NCBI RefSeq assembly: GCF_900162815.1
Contig: NZ_FUGD01000075.1
Span: 1-54,285, forward strand
DNA length: 54,285 nucleotides
Source of the DNA: Psychrobacter pasteurii
Lineage (GTDB): Bacteria > Pseudomonadota > Gammaproteobacteria > Pseudomonadales > Moraxellaceae
Direction of reading: 5' to 3'
Shown: positions 41,211 to 51,154 of the stretch, piece after piece
How positions within the stretch are numbered: the stretch's first letter is position 1
Layout: every line of letters starts with the position of its first letter
Notes under the pieces: model-generated
What the model saw: the letters and a program-made list of their open reading frames with translations, nothing else
Told to the model about the DNA's origin: nothing
The model's database searches: none
Translations under genes and position numbers: made by a program

Positions 41211-41541
41211 AACATTCACATGGTCCGTTGACATGGGTCCTAGCGCCCAAACATCACACCGTGTTGGCAAAAACCAGTTTGGTGATGGCTACGCTCAAAA
41301 ATTTAAGATAGGTATAAACAATAAAACAAAGAATTGGTCTGGCACAAAAAAGGGAGACTACCGAACAGTCATCAAGCCGATTATTGATTTTCTCGACGAG
41401 CATGAAGGCTACCTGCCTTTTCTGTGGACCGACCCTCACGGTGAGACTCGGCAATATACTTGCTCAGAATATCCTGTAGTCCAAACAAAGGGTAACCACT
41501 GGCAAATTACTCTTAATTTTGAGCAAAATCACAGCGTTTAA
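41203..41541 (+). CDS. minor tail protein M
   Basis: 112 residues of the lambda gpM family: FTWSVDMGPSAQTSHRVGKNQFGDGYAQKFKIGINNK, then GYLPFLWTDPHGETRQYTCSEY. It joins the distal tail tip to the baseplate complex. ATG 41203 overlaps the end of the tape measure gene by 8 nt; longer in-frame readings into that gene are shadows. Confidence 0.93.
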   Translation: MLKTFTWSVDMGPSAQTSHRVGKNQFGDGYAQKFKIGINNKTKNWSGTKKGDYRTVIKPIIDFLDEHEGYLPFLWTDPHGETRQYTCSEYPVVQTKGNHWQITLNFEQNHSV

Positions 41542-41565
41542 CCCCTCTTAATCAATCAACCATAC

Positions 41566-41596
41566 GCCCCGCAGCTATCAGCTCGGGGCTTTTTTT
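41566..41596 (+). terminator. terminator between M and the fibre-like gene
   Basis: Stem GCCCCG-C-AGCT / AGCT-CGGGGC (one-base bulge) with an ATC loop and seven T, directly followed by GGAG, the next ribosome binding site. Confidence 0.88.
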
Positions 41597-41608
41597 GGAG
41601 TAAATATA

Positions 41609-42481
41609 ATGGCTATAAAATTACCCGACCCAGGCAACGGCATTCCCGAGCAAAAAACCGGCAATGACGAATGGACTAACATGCAGATTGTGCGCGAAAA
41701 CTTTGCTGATAAGAGTAACGCAGCGAGCAGGCTTGTAGGCACTGCTGACGGACAAGTGCCACTTGCAGAAGATATAGCAAAACTAGCAGGCTCTCAAGTA
41801 CATAGGGAATTAACATCAAGCCAGGCAGGTTCAACAGACTTCAATGATTATGTAGCGGGAGAAAGGGTATACAGCTCAACATTTGCCAAAAACGCGCCAA
41901 ATGGTTCGCCAAGTTATGTATTTTTACAGACTATCTCGACACGGAATGCGAACAAAATGAACCGCCTCCAAGTAGTGACACCCGCGTTTGGTAGTACCGC
42001 CAATATGTGGTTAAGGGTGGCAACGGGCAACGCTGACTTATCTTGGAGTGCGTGGGCTAAAGTATATACTGACCAAAACACAACAAAAGAGGCGGGCACA
42101 GGCTACCTAGTGGCCTCAAGTCCTGTACTAAAAGTACAACACGACAGCTTCGAGAAAGTACACGAAGCCGAGCAATTAGATATTGAAGTGAAAAACATTA
42201 AAACAGGCGTCTATGAAATCACAGGCACGACAGGACTTCGAGAGAATGATGGCTGGAACCTAAAACCACCTAAAGATGTTAACGGGAACGTGTTATGTAT
42301 TTGCGAAGCAACAGAGAGAAATGGAGTAATCACACTCAAAACTTACAAGAAAAAGTTTGATTTTGAGACTGTATCTATTGTCGCAGACTATGAGCAACCA
42401 ACGGATATTCCCGAAGGTGCGGTTGTAATGCTTCGCTTTAACGACTTACCGCAGGAGCAACTAGATGAGCCGACTATCTAA
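41609..42481 (+). CDS. tail fibre-like protein with pyocin-knob-like region
   Basis: 290 residues. The N-terminal helical part (GNDEWTNMQIVRENFADK) resembles fibre attachment regions. Residues about 65-150 (STDFNDYVAGERVYSSTF ... ANMWLRVATGNADLSWSAWAKVY) look like a pyocin-knob repeat common in tail fibres. The C-terminal part (ITGTTGLRENDGW ... VVMLRFNDLP) resembles the last domain of tail-side proteins. Host-binding function is inferred from position between M and L. Confidence 0.75.
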   Translation: MAIKLPDPGNGIPEQKTGNDEWTNMQIVRENFADKSNAASRLVGTADGQVPLAEDIAKLAGSQVHRELTSSQAGSTDFNDYVAGERVYSSTFAKNAPNGSPSYVFLQTISTRNANKMNRLQVVTPAFGSTANMWLRVATGNADLSWSAWAKVYTDQNTTKEAGTGYLVASSPVLKVQHDSFEKVHEAEQLDIEVKNIKTGVYEITGTTGLRENDGWNLKPPKDVNGNVLCICEATERNGVITLKTYKKKFDFETVSIVADYEQPTDIPEGAVVMLRFNDLPQEQLDEPTI

Positions 42482-43277
42482 TGACCTCCAAAAACTATCA
42501 GTCTCGGGTCTCGTTACGCTTTACGAGTTAGACGCAACTCAATTGGGCGGTGATATTTACCGTTGGCATGGTCATATAAGTCATCAAGACTGGGTGTATA
42601 TTTTTGAGCATGCAAGCAAAAATCAGTATGCCGATAAAAACAAATATACAAAGCCAATAGGTAAAGACGAAGTTCTTAAAAGAAATATAATCTGGCAGGG
42701 CAAGACGTTTACTCCAATGCCTATTAGCACCGATGGTCTTGAAGTGCGCGGGGATAGTAGGCCGTCATCACCATCACTAGCTGTTGCCAACATGATTGAC
42801 GGCCAAGCTGGGGCAATAGGCATACTATGTGCTTACTTTAACGACTTTGTTGGAGCCAAGCTCAAGGTAATTCGTGTGCTCGCTAAATATCTTGATTCTG
42901 CTAATTTCGCGGACGGCAACCTCTCAGCTGACTCCACCCAGTTTAGCTTTCAAGATTGGGAAATCAATAAGAAGTTGCGCGAGTCGCTTAGCGAGAAATC
43001 AAGCGAAGTTGTCTTTGAGTTGAGCACACCGCTTACTGCGCAAAATCAAAAAATACCAGCTCGCACTATCACAAAATACTGTGATTGGTGCGTCAAAGGC
43101 AAATACCGAGGTGAGTCGTGCGGCTATACGGGCGCGGCTATGTTTACTGAAGACGGCAAGCCTACAGACAACCCCGCGCTTGATAAGTGCGGTGGCCTTA
43201 TTAAAGACTGTAAGCTCCGATTTGGCGAGAATCAGCCACTAAGACATGGCGGGTTCGCATCGTCTCGTATCAGCTAA
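42465..43277 (+). CDS. minor tail protein L (Fe-S)
   Basis: 270 residues of the lambda gpL family. The C-terminal region has cysteines 206, 209, 219, 242 and 249 (KYCDWCVKG ... CGYTGAAMF ... KCGGLIKDC), matching the four-cysteine Fe-S cluster site of gpL, with one extra cysteine. It helps assemble the tail tip. An NQYADKNKY motif at about 53-61 is an insertion-like copy of the hexapeptide discussed in the findings. Overlaps the previous gene by 17 nt. Confidence 0.93.
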   Translation: MSRLSNDLQKLSVSGLVTLYELDATQLGGDIYRWHGHISHQDWVYIFEHASKNQYADKNKYTKPIGKDEVLKRNIIWQGKTFTPMPISTDGLEVRGDSRPSSPSLAVANMIDGQAGAIGILCAYFNDFVGAKLKVIRVLAKYLDSANFADGNLSADSTQFSFQDWEINKKLRESLSEKSSEVVFELSTPLTAQNQKIPARTITKYCDWCVKGKYRGESCGYTGAAMFTEDGKPTDNPALDKCGGLIKDCKLRFGENQPLRHGGFASSRIS

Positions 43278-43285
43278 GGTGAATC

Positions 43286-44056
43286 ATGAAACTGACTAAA
43301 AAAGCAAAAGACGCAATCATTGAGCATGCCAAGCAATGCTACCCGCGCGAATGCTGTGGCCTCATCATTAATCGTCAGTATGTACCATGCAACAATATTG
43401 CGAGTCGTGAAGAGGACTTTGTGATTGACCCGCGCGACCTGGTAGAAGCGGAAGCGCTGGGTAAAGTACAGGCAATTGTGCATAGCCATCCAGACGGCAC
43501 TTGTCAGCCTTCTTTAGTTGACAATCAAAACATTGATAAGCACGGCGTTCCGTGGGTTATTGTCGCCTATCCTGAAATTGAATTTGGTATCTATTACGAG
43601 GGCGTCAAACAGGCACTAATCAACCGTCAGTATGTGCACGGTGAGCTTGACTGTTTTACTATCATCAAAGACTACTATGAGCGCGAGCTTGACATTAAGC
43701 TTGATGATTTTGAGAGAGTCGATAGATGGTGGGAAACGGCAGAGTCCAGTCTGTATCTTGATAACTATAAATCACAAGGGTTTGTACAAGTGGACGACTT
43801 ACAGCGTCACGACATTATCTTATGTGCTGTGCAACCGACCAAGCAAGTAAACCACGCTTTAATATACTTGGGTGATGACGGCAGTCTAAAATCAGAAGAT
43901 ACCGAACCTTGCATTGGTGATCATATCATTTTGCATCATCCGTATGGCAGACGCTCAAAACGTGAGATTTATGGTAATGCCTGGCAAGGTCGTACAGCCT
44001 TAATTATTAGACATAAATCTTTAATAGGCGGGACTAACAATGCTCAAGAAGATTGA
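43286..44056 (+). CDS. tail tip protein K (JAMM plus NlpC/P60)
   Basis: 256 residues. The N-terminal JAMM metallopeptidase-like domain has Glu22 (PRECCGL), H66-x-H68 and the S76-x-x-D79 motif. The C-terminal NlpC/P60 domain has Cys123 (ELDCFTIIKDYY) and His190 (VNHALIYLG). Lambda gpK has the same arrangement; it may trim tail proteins and open cell-wall peptide bonds on entry. It overlaps gene I by 17 nt. Confidence 0.93.
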   Translation: MKLTKKAKDAIIEHAKQCYPRECCGLIINRQYVPCNNIASREEDFVIDPRDLVEAEALGKVQAIVHSHPDGTCQPSLVDNQNIDKHGVPWVIVAYPEIEFGIYYEGVKQALINRQYVHGELDCFTIIKDYYERELDIKLDDFERVDRWWETAESSLYLDNYKSQGFVQVDDLQRHDIILCAVQPTKQVNHALIYLGDDGSLKSEDTEPCIGDHIILHHPYGRRSKREIYGNAWQGRTALIIRHKSLIGGTNNAQED

Positions 44057-44612
44057 ATTACATGGCGTATTGGCTGAAAAGTTTGGTAAGTTTTTCGAAC
44101 TAGACGTAGCAACCCCGCGCGAAGCATGCGAAGCCTTAAGCTACCAAATACCAGGTTTTAGAAAGTTTATGAAGACCGCTCATGATAGCGGTCTTTTTTT
44201 TGCTGTGTATAACGATGACAACAATATTGGGCCTGAAGAGATTGAGCAACAAACAGGGGCGTCTGTCATTCGCATCGTTCCCAAGATTATCGGCTCAGGC
44301 GGCGACTCGTTGGGGATTTTGCAAGTGGTGGCAGGCGTAGCTCTTATTGGGCTAAGTTTTACGCCATTTGGCGCCCCTTTTTCAAGTGCATTGATGGGAG
44401 CAGGTGCAGGGTTATTGTTAGAGGGTGCAACAACGCTATTAATGCCCACACCCAAAATCGACCCGCGAGACCCTAGCGAAAATAAGCCAAATTACGGCTA
44501 TGGCGGAGCAGTTACAAGCGTTAAATCCGGTAACTGCGTACCATTGCAATATGGGCGTGGCCGCATTGGCGGGCATCTACTAGGCGGTATGAGTGTAAGC
44601 GAGGACACATAA
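44040..44612 (+). CDS. tail assembly protein I
   Basis: 190 residues of the lambda gpI family: KKIELHGVLAEKFGKFFELDVATPREACEALSYQIPGFRKFM at the start. A glycine-rich central region (ILQVVAGVALIGLSFTPFGAP, about 96-116) may insert into membrane or pack at the tip. It overlaps J by one base. Confidence 0.92.
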   Translation: MLKKIELHGVLAEKFGKFFELDVATPREACEALSYQIPGFRKFMKTAHDSGLFFAVYNDDNNIGPEEIEQQTGASVIRIVPKIIGSGGDSLGILQVVAGVALIGLSFTPFGAPFSSALMGAGAGLLLEGATTLLMPTPKIDPRDPSENKPNYGYGGAVTSVKSGNCVPLQYGRGRIGGHLLGGMSVSEDT

Positions 44613-47600
44613 TGCAATTAATCTATGGCTCTAAAGCCGGACAAAAAAAGCCCCATACCCCGCGTATATCTGACGATACTGTTGCGTCTATTACTAAGAT
44701 TACGGCCCTTTATTTGCTTGGTGAGGGTGAAATCCGTGGTTTAGTGAACGGCTCAAAAAGCATTTACTTCGAAGACACACCGCTTGAAGATGACAATGGC
44801 CATCGTAACTTTGAAAACGTAGAGTGGGAAATTCGACACGGCACTGTTGATCAAACTCATATACCTGGTGTGCCTAGTGCCAGCACTGAAAGAGTGGTCA
44901 ACACAGAGTTGCGCAGTAGTGTGCCATGGACTCGCCTAATAACTGATATCGAGTTATCTAGTATCAACGTCAATGTGTCGTGGCCACGGCTGTCAAAAAT
45001 GGAAGACAATGGCGATGTAAACGGTACCACAGTAGATTACGCTATCGACGTACGTACAGATGGTGGTGCTTGGTTGACTATGGTCAGTAAATCACTTACT
45101 GCAAAGACATCTGGGCGCTATCAACGTACTCACAATATCCCGCTGCCGGATGCTAATAATAACTGGCAGGTACGTGTCCGTAAAATCACAGAAGATGGTG
45201 ATAACGAGCGTCTATTTAATCAGATGCACATTGATAGCATTGCTGAGATTATTGACGCTAAATTATGCTATCCACACTCCGCTGTTATCAAGCTAACATG
45301 GGACTCCCGTGCATTTGGCAACACCCCAAAAGTATCGTTTGAGACGTATGGTCGTTATGTTAAGGTGCCTGTTAATTATGATGCAGAGACCCGAAAGAGC
45401 ACTGGTATTTGGACTGGCGAATTCAAAGAGGCTTTTACAACCAATCCAGCTTGGATTTACTATGATCTAATCACAAATGATAGATATGGCCTAGGCAACA
45501 AATTAAAGCCATATATGATCCATAAATGGGCCATTGAGCATATCGCAAAAATCTGTGATGTCATGGTTGATGATGGTAAAGGTGGGCTAGAACCTCGCTA
45601 TACCTGTAACTTATATCTACAGACGGCCGAAACAGCGTTTGACGTACTGCAACATATTGCCGGTATTTTCCGCGGTATGGCATTCTGGAATGGGTCGCAA
45701 ATCATATTAGACGCAGATACCTATAAAGACTGTGATTATGTGATTACCCGTGCCAACGTTATAAATGGCGAGTTTGTTAAGACCGGTACAGCTGCAAACG
45801 AACGCCACACTATCGCAAAAGTCGGGTACTCGAACCCAGATAATAACTACGAAGTAGATTATGTCTTTGTCCGCAACGAGCGGGCTATCGCTGAGATTGG
45901 CATCAACATACTTGATTTATCAGCTATCGCTTGTACTAGCGAGGGTGAAGCGTACCGCTTTGGCTTAGCTGCTTTATTAACTGAGCAGAATCGAACACAA
46001 ACCGTATCATTTACCATGGGTCTAGACGGTGCATTGCCAAGCGTCGGTGACCGTATTGATATTCCAGATATCATGTTCACTGGTCACAACACTGGTGGGC
46101 GTATATCTGGTGTTAATAAAGATCGTACTATCATTACTGTTGATAGAGACAATGTACCGGTGTCACCAGGCGACAAGTTGGTTGTTAACTTAGAATCTGG
46201 CAAAGCACAAACTCGCGAGATATTAAGCATCAATGGCCGAGAAATCACTGTCAGCAAGCCATTTGATGCCGTATCAAGCGAGAACGTGTGGGCAGTCAGT
46301 AGCGATGAACTACCAACTATGTCATTTATTGTGCTATCAGTACGTGCAAACGAGGACGGCACACAGTATAGCTACACAGCACTACAATACGATGCAACTC
46401 TGCAGCAGCAGATTGACAATGGCACTATTATTGAGAATAAGCCGCCGCTGCCACCGCTTATGTCAATGATCATTGACGCGCCACAGTCAATAACTCTATC
46501 TACTCGTCATCGCATTGAGCAAGCGCAAACTGTCACTACGCTTGTAATAACTTGGGAGCAAGTAAAAGATGCTGTTGCGTATGACGTGGAGTGGCGAAAA
46601 GATGATGGTGATTGGGTACCACTACCACGCACAGGTAATATTTCAGTGGAAGTTGATGGCGTGTACAGTGGCAATTATATTGCTCGCGTGCGTGCTGTCA
46701 GTGCGTTTGATGCTGTCTCGAAGCCTGCCACTTCTGCTTTAACAAAAGTTGAGGGCAAGGCTGGTAAGCCGCCAAGTTTGTTGTCATTAAAAGCCACCGG
46801 TACTTTATTTGGCATGGAGCTTAATTGGTCATTTGCAAAAGGCTCAGGTGACGCCGCTTACACAGAAATACAGGTAGCATCCGCGCCAGATACTAATGTG
46901 GCTCTACTTGGACAGTACAGCTATCCAACCAACAACGCCAAGCTTAACGGCTTACAAAACGGACTGGTGCAGTATTACCGTGGCCGCATTGTCGACAAAC
47001 TAGGTTTTAAGGGTGACTGGAGTAACTGGGCTAGAGGCGAAGTGCTTAATGACTCAAGCCAAGTGCTAGATTTAATTGCCGGTGATATTGAGCAGTCGCA
47101 TCTACATCAAGAGCTTAAGAGTAAGATTGATAAAATTAAAAGGATTGAGCCGCTTGAAAATATTGTAGGTGATGAAACCAAAGGCTTAGTCAAATCTATA
47201 GCCGATGAACGCAAAGCACGAATTGATGCAATCGGTACGTCTGCACTTGATAACAGCAAAAGCTTACATGAGCGTGCTGATGCATTAGCTGGTAGTATCA
47301 ATGGTATAGTTGAGCATCAAGCAGAGGTTGATAATGAGTTAGAGAAGAGCTCAGAAAAACTTACTTATCTATCATCAGAGCTTGATTTTAGATACGCTGA
47401 CAAAAACCGTTATGCGTCTAAGGCTCGTGGTACTGCTTGGACGTTTGCAAAAACAGTGGCACAGCAAGGCTATGTGTTATCTGAATTATCAAGAGGTGTG
47501 TCTGCAGAGCTTGATAATATGCGCTCAAGCTACACTGAGCAAATTACTACAAACGTCACTAAGACAGAAGCAGCTACTCGTCAGATAGAGAGCTTATCAG

Positions 47601-50125
47601 CTCAGATGACCGGCGGTTATAAGGGTGATGATTTAGGCGCATTATCAAAAGGCTTGTTGTATCAAGAACGCCAAGCACGTGCTTCAGACTTTAGCGCACT
47701 ATCTGAGCAAATTAGTCTGCTTAGCGCGGGAGTTGGTGAACAGTTTGATCCATATCAAATATGGCATTTTGACAGTAATGCTGAGGGCTGGACGGGCGGC
47801 GTTTATAACAGTGGCTATCTCAATGCTCGTACTACTAAACTGCAAAGCCCAAGTCTTAATAAAACAGATGATGATGGCAATACTATAGCGCTTAACACCA
47901 GTGCTTATCATCACATCAAAATGCGCATCGAGAAAGTCGGGACGCCAACATGGTCTGGCTTAGTAGAGTGGAATGGCGGTAGTACAACGATTAAAGAGCC
48001 ATCTATCGAAGAGGGCGTGGCTAACGTCAGCTTTGATTTGGGCTGGTCTGGCAATATCTCAAACTTTAGTATTAAAGTGGCTGAGACTGCAGATAACTTA
48101 AACTACTTTAAGGTCGACTGGATTGCTATTGGTCGCCCCAGTCCTGGCGCATCATCATCTGCTGTACTTGATATCAAACGTGCATTTAGTGATTATAAAA
48201 TATCATCTAGCGAGCAAATACGCGATTTAACCAGCACAATCTTTGGTAAAGATGAGACCCCTCTCGCATCATCTATACGAGAGCAGTTAAGGGTGCTATC
48301 TCATGATAGTGGTACTTATGCTGACAGGCTTAATGTATTAGATTCCTGGTATAAGGGAGAAGATAAGACTTTAGCAGCAATTACTAAAGAGCAGGTCACA
48401 GGCTTTGTAAATGCTGACTTAGCAAATGCTAGACGAGTTACTGAGCTATCAGCTGAAATCGATTTTAGATATGCTGACAAAAATCGCTATGCTGATAAAA
48501 ACCGCTCGATACAGCGCACCTTTGCTGTGTCAGTCGCCCAAGCTGACTACAATGCTAATTTACGTATTGATGACTTACAGTCTGAGTTTAATAGCAATAG
48601 CGCTCATATACAAAATGAGCTTGTTACGCTTGCCAATAAGGACTTAGCAATAGCTTCCGAACAAAGCAGGTTGTCAGCTAAAGTGGGTGAAAACAGTGCT
48701 GACATACTCGACTTAAAGCTAGTTGTTACAACGCCTGAAACCGGTCTTGCAGCTAAGTACAGTCAGCTTAGTACACAGCTTGGTAGTGTCACCCAGCAAG
48801 TAGGCACATTTGATAGTAAATTTGGCAACATTGGTGGACAGATAACGACAATCCAAAACGATGTAAAAGGTCAAAAAAACGCAATCGAAGTGGTGGCGAG
48901 TCTGGGCGATGCTGAGAAGTTAAAATACGAGATTGCAAAAGCTCGACTTGATAAAGATGTTGCTGTATTGACCACTAAGAAATCTGATTTAACATCGCTG
49001 ATTGCTGAGTATGAAGCTAAAAAGTACGATTTACAGGTTAAAGCTAACCAAGCTCAAGCCGAAAACAACTTGGCATTAAAACAATCTTATCTAGATCAGA
49101 TTGCTTTATTGGATAGTGCTATTACTGATGCTAATGCTCAAAAAGATGCGATTAACAACCAGATTAATCAGCTAAATCAGGAGAAAAAAGAGCTTGATAG
49201 CCTAAAACTGACTGAGAGCAAAATTAAAGCTCAATACTTTATCAAGATTGATGCAAACGGTAATTCAGGGGGTTATGGTTTACTACAAGATGAGGATGCT
49301 AGGCTAGATTTTGGCATTATCTCAAATAGATTCTGGATTACTTCCCCGGATAACAAGTCCAAAGTTAGACCCTTAGTCTATTATCCAAGCTCAACCACTA
49401 TTAATGGCGTTACGGTACCAAGTGGTTTGTATTTGGACGGTAACTTGCTTGCCACAGGCACAATAACCGGCGATAAAATCAGAGCAAATACTGAAATTAA
49501 CGCACCTGTTATAAAAGGCGGCCAAATTAATATCAATGATAAGTTTATTGTTGACAATCAAGGTAACGTCACTGCTAAGAATGGCACTTTCGAGGGCGAT
49601 GTTAGACTAAAGAATGGTCAGGTTGATACGTTACATATTGCAGGCAATGCAATCACAACGTCTAGGGTTCAATACATTGAAGAATCTACAACCGCAGTGG
49701 GGACAGCCCCTATAGAGATTGCCAGTCTGACTATCGACAGTGCAGGGGGTAGTGTCTCTGTGGGTTGTAATTTTGAGAGTATATCTTTGAGAAATATTAC
49801 TTGGGGTGAGCCATTTGATGCAAATGATAAAGTTACTATGAAAATATATAGGCAAGGTAGGTCAACCCCTTTACGCACCATAGTCCTTGGTGCTCAGTCC
49901 GAAGTTAGTGGGGGTAGGTGGGTTGATCGACCAAACAACAACCCCTCTTATTGGGAACCCTCTTGGAGATATTACCTAAGTTACAAATTTGCCACCATTG
50001 CTAACTTTATTGACTACCCTCCTGCTGGTGAGGTCAGGTACTACATTACAGCACAGTCGGCTAAACAAGGTCGTGAGCTACATATTGCAGGACGTAGTTT
50101 AACTTTATTTGGAGCAAAGCGATGA
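44612..50125 (+). CDS. host specificity protein J (tail tip attachment)
   Basis: 1837 residues, longer than lambda J (1132). The N-terminal hub (about 1-600: YLLGEGEIRGLVNGSKSIYFEDTPLED, then GIFRGMAFWNGSQIILDAD) is typical of J/gp27-like hubs. Fibronectin-III-like domains (about 620-790), long coiled coils (about 830-1560) and a C-terminal beta part (about 1560-1837; GLYLDGNLLATGTITGDKI) follow. The coiled coil contains a duplicated 45-residue unit with the YADKNRYA motif. The C-terminus should set receptor choice. Confidence 0.93.
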   Translation: MQLIYGSKAGQKKPHTPRISDDTVASITKITALYLLGEGEIRGLVNGSKSIYFEDTPLEDDNGHRNFENVEWEIRHGTVDQTHIPGVPSASTERVVNTELRSSVPWTRLITDIELSSINVNVSWPRLSKMEDNGDVNGTTVDYAIDVRTDGGAWLTMVSKSLTAKTSGRYQRTHNIPLPDANNNWQVRVRKITEDGDNERLFNQMHIDSIAEIIDAKLCYPHSAVIKLTWDSRAFGNTPKVSFETYGRYVKVPVNYDAETRKSTGIWTGEFKEAFTTNPAWIYYDLITNDRYGLGNKLKPYMIHKWAIEHIAKICDVMVDDGKGGLEPRYTCNLYLQTAETAFDVLQHIAGIFRGMAFWNGSQIILDADTYKDCDYVITRANVINGEFVKTGTAANERHTIAKVGYSNPDNNYEVDYVFVRNERAIAEIGINILDLSAIACTSEGEAYRFGLAALLTEQNRTQTVSFTMGLDGALPSVGDRIDIPDIMFTGHNTGGRISGVNKDRTIITVDRDNVPVSPGDKLVVNLESGKAQTREILSINGREITVSKPFDAVSSENVWAVSSDELPTMSFIVLSVRANEDGTQYSYTALQYDATLQQQIDNGTIIENKPPLPPLMSMIIDAPQSITLSTRHRIEQAQTVTTLVITWEQVKDAVAYDVEWRKDDGDWVPLPRTGNISVEVDGVYSGNYIARVRAVSAFDAVSKPATSALTKVEGKAGKPPSLLSLKATGTLFGMELNWSFAKGSGDAAYTEIQVASAPDTNVALLGQYSYPTNNAKLNGLQNGLVQYYRGRIVDKLGFKGDWSNWARGEVLNDSSQVLDLIAGDIEQSHLHQELKSKIDKIKRIEPLENIVGDETKGLVKSIADERKARIDAIGTSALDNSKSLHERADALAGSINGIVEHQAEVDNELEKSSEKLTYLSSELDFRYADKNRYASKARGTAWTFAKTVAQQGYVLSELSRGVSAELDNMRSSYTEQITTNVTKTEAATRQIESLSAQMTGGYKGDDLGALSKGLLYQERQARASDFSALSEQISLLSAGVGEQFDPYQIWHFDSNAEGWTGGVYNSGYLNARTTKLQSPSLNKTDDDGNTIALNTSAYHHIKMRIEKVGTPTWSGLVEWNGGSTTIKEPSIEEGVANVSFDLGWSGNISNFSIKVAETADNLNYFKVDWIAIGRPSPGASSSAVLDIKRAFSDYKISSSEQIRDLTSTIFGKDETPLASSIREQLRVLSHDSGTYADRLNVLDSWYKGEDKTLAAITKEQVTGFVNADLANARRVTELSAEIDFRYADKNRYADKNRSIQRTFAVSVAQADYNANLRIDDLQSEFNSNSAHIQNELVTLANKDLAIASEQSRLSAKVGENSADILDLKLVVTTPETGLAAKYSQLSTQLGSVTQQVGTFDSKFGNIGGQITTIQNDVKGQKNAIEVVASLGDAEKLKYEIAKARLDKDVAVLTTKKSDLTSLIAEYEAKKYDLQVKANQAQAENNLALKQSYLDQIALLDSAITDANAQKDAINNQINQLNQEKKELDSLKLTESKIKAQYFIKIDANGNSGGYGLLQDEDARLDFGIISNRFWITSPDNKSKVRPLVYYPSSTTINGVTVPSGLYLDGNLLATGTITGDKIRANTEINAPVIKGGQININDKFIVDNQGNVTAKNGTFEGDVRLKNGQVDTLHIAGNAITTSRVQYIEESTTAVGTAPIEIASLTIDSAGGSVSVGCNFESISLRNITWGEPFDANDKVTMKIYRQGRSTPLRTIVLGAQSEVSGGRWVDRPNNNPSYWEPSWRYYLSYKFATIANFIDYPPAGEVRYYITAQSAKQGRELHIAGRSLTLFGAKR

Positions 50126-50307
50126 ATACAATTCTATACATCTACGAGAAAAGTACGGGAAAGTTGAAATATCAAGACGCTGGGGATGTTACCTATATCC
50201 TAAAAGATATACCAGAAGATTGCGATTTTACGCTTACCCCATATCCGTTTGATGGTGTAGGCTACAGATGGAATGGCTTAGAATGGGTCGAAGTCGAAAC
50301 TGAGTAA
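50122..50307 (+). CDS. small tail-tip-associated protein
   Basis: 61 residues: ILYIYEKSTGKLKYQDAGDV, then FTLTPYPFDGVGYRWNGLEWVEV. It resembles the small C-terminal tail-fibre accessory proteins found after J in related prophages, with a W-N-G-x-x-W-V motif. Overlaps J by 4 nt. Function inferred from position only. Confidence 0.68.
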   Translation: MNTILYIYEKSTGKLKYQDAGDVTYILKDIPEDCDFTLTPYPFDGVGYRWNGLEWVEVETE

Positions 50308-50308
50308 C

Positions 50309-50333
50309 AACCACCTTAACCGGTGGTTTTTTT
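50309..50333 (+). terminator. terminator at the end of the tail operon
   Basis: Stem AACCACC / GGTGGTT with a six-base loop and seven T, starting 1 bp after the preceding stop codon. Confidence 0.88.
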
Positions 50334-50355
50334 ATATCTAAAACAAGGGGGCGAT

Positions 50356-50865
50356 ATGCTCAAAAAGATTTTAAGCTGCGGCATTTGCATCAAAAAACAA
50401 ATGCTGTGGCTGTTAGCTGCATTGCTGCTACTGATGACGGCGGCGGTAGCAAGCTCGGGAAAACCTCCAGACACTGTAACTTTAAATAATTACGGTGTAG
50501 GAGTGCCATTTCTCAAGTCATGGTTGCCTATCTGGATTTTTGCGGCGGCCGGTGGTGCAGGGTCGCTATTCTTTAAGATTAAAGCGATTGATGAGCATTT
50601 TCGCTTTTTAATGATTGCTAAGCCGTTTTTGGGTCTATTCGGGGCTTTGTCACTGTGTCTTGTGCTAGCGTCAGCCGCTGAGCCGCAGCCGCCAATTATG
50701 TCAGCTTATGCGTTTGTGGCTGCTTTATTGTCAGCACCGATTTTGCAAGCATTGTTAGCTGTTGCGTCACTGCCACGCAATCAAGCTGAGCTGTTTAATA
50801 CTATCAACCCGTTTAAGTTTAAGGTTGTAGTAGATGACAAGGAGGGTCGAGATGACAAGTCTTAA
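50356..50865 (+). CDS. holin-like membrane protein
   Basis: 169 residues. Four hydrophobic helices: about 15-32 (WLLAALLLLMTAAVA), 55-72, 88-108 and 117-137. A charged cytoplasmic tail (FKFKVVVDDKEGRDDKS) follows. Position before the second membrane gene and endolysin fits a holin or spanin-type lysis protein. ATG 50356 has GGGGG upstream; an ATG at 50323 in the same frame lies inside the terminator loop region and is unlikely. Confidence 0.7.
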   Translation: MLKKILSCGICIKKQMLWLLAALLLLMTAAVASSGKPPDTVTLNNYGVGVPFLKSWLPIWIFAAAGGAGSLFFKIKAIDEHFRFLMIAKPFLGLFGALSLCLVLASAAEPQPPIMSAYAFVAALLSAPILQALLAVASLPRNQAELFNTINPFKFKVVVDDKEGRDDKS

Positions 50866-51154
50866 TTTTAATCTAAGCGCTGTTATGTGTATGTTAGCAG
50901 CCGCTTACGGATTTTATATCTTAATCAAGCATCTGCACATCGCTAAGCACAACATGCGAACAGTGGCTTGCGATGCTCTGCCAGTCATCTTAGGCACGCT
51001 TTCGTGGTCAACCGCAGCACTGATATTTTTAGAAATGCCAGTAACGTACAGCTCGCCGATTGAGCTGCAAAGGGTGTTTATGGTTATAACTTGGTGTTGG
51101 TTGATTAGCAGATACCGACGATGCAAAACTAAACGATTACGCCCGCGCAACTAG
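50852..51154 (+). CDS. second small membrane protein of the lysis module
   Basis: 100 residues. Three hydrophobic helices (about 8-26, 40-60 and 70-86) and a strongly basic C-terminus (SRYRRCKTKRLRPRN). Probably a holin or antiholin partner of the preceding gene. ATG 50852 is preceded by GGAGGG. A terminator overlaps its last codons. Confidence 0.7.
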   Translation: MTSLNFNLSAVMCMLAAAYGFYILIKHLHIAKHNMRTVACDALPVILGTLSWSTAALIFLEMPVTYSSPIELQRVFMVITWCWLISRYRRCKTKRLRPRN

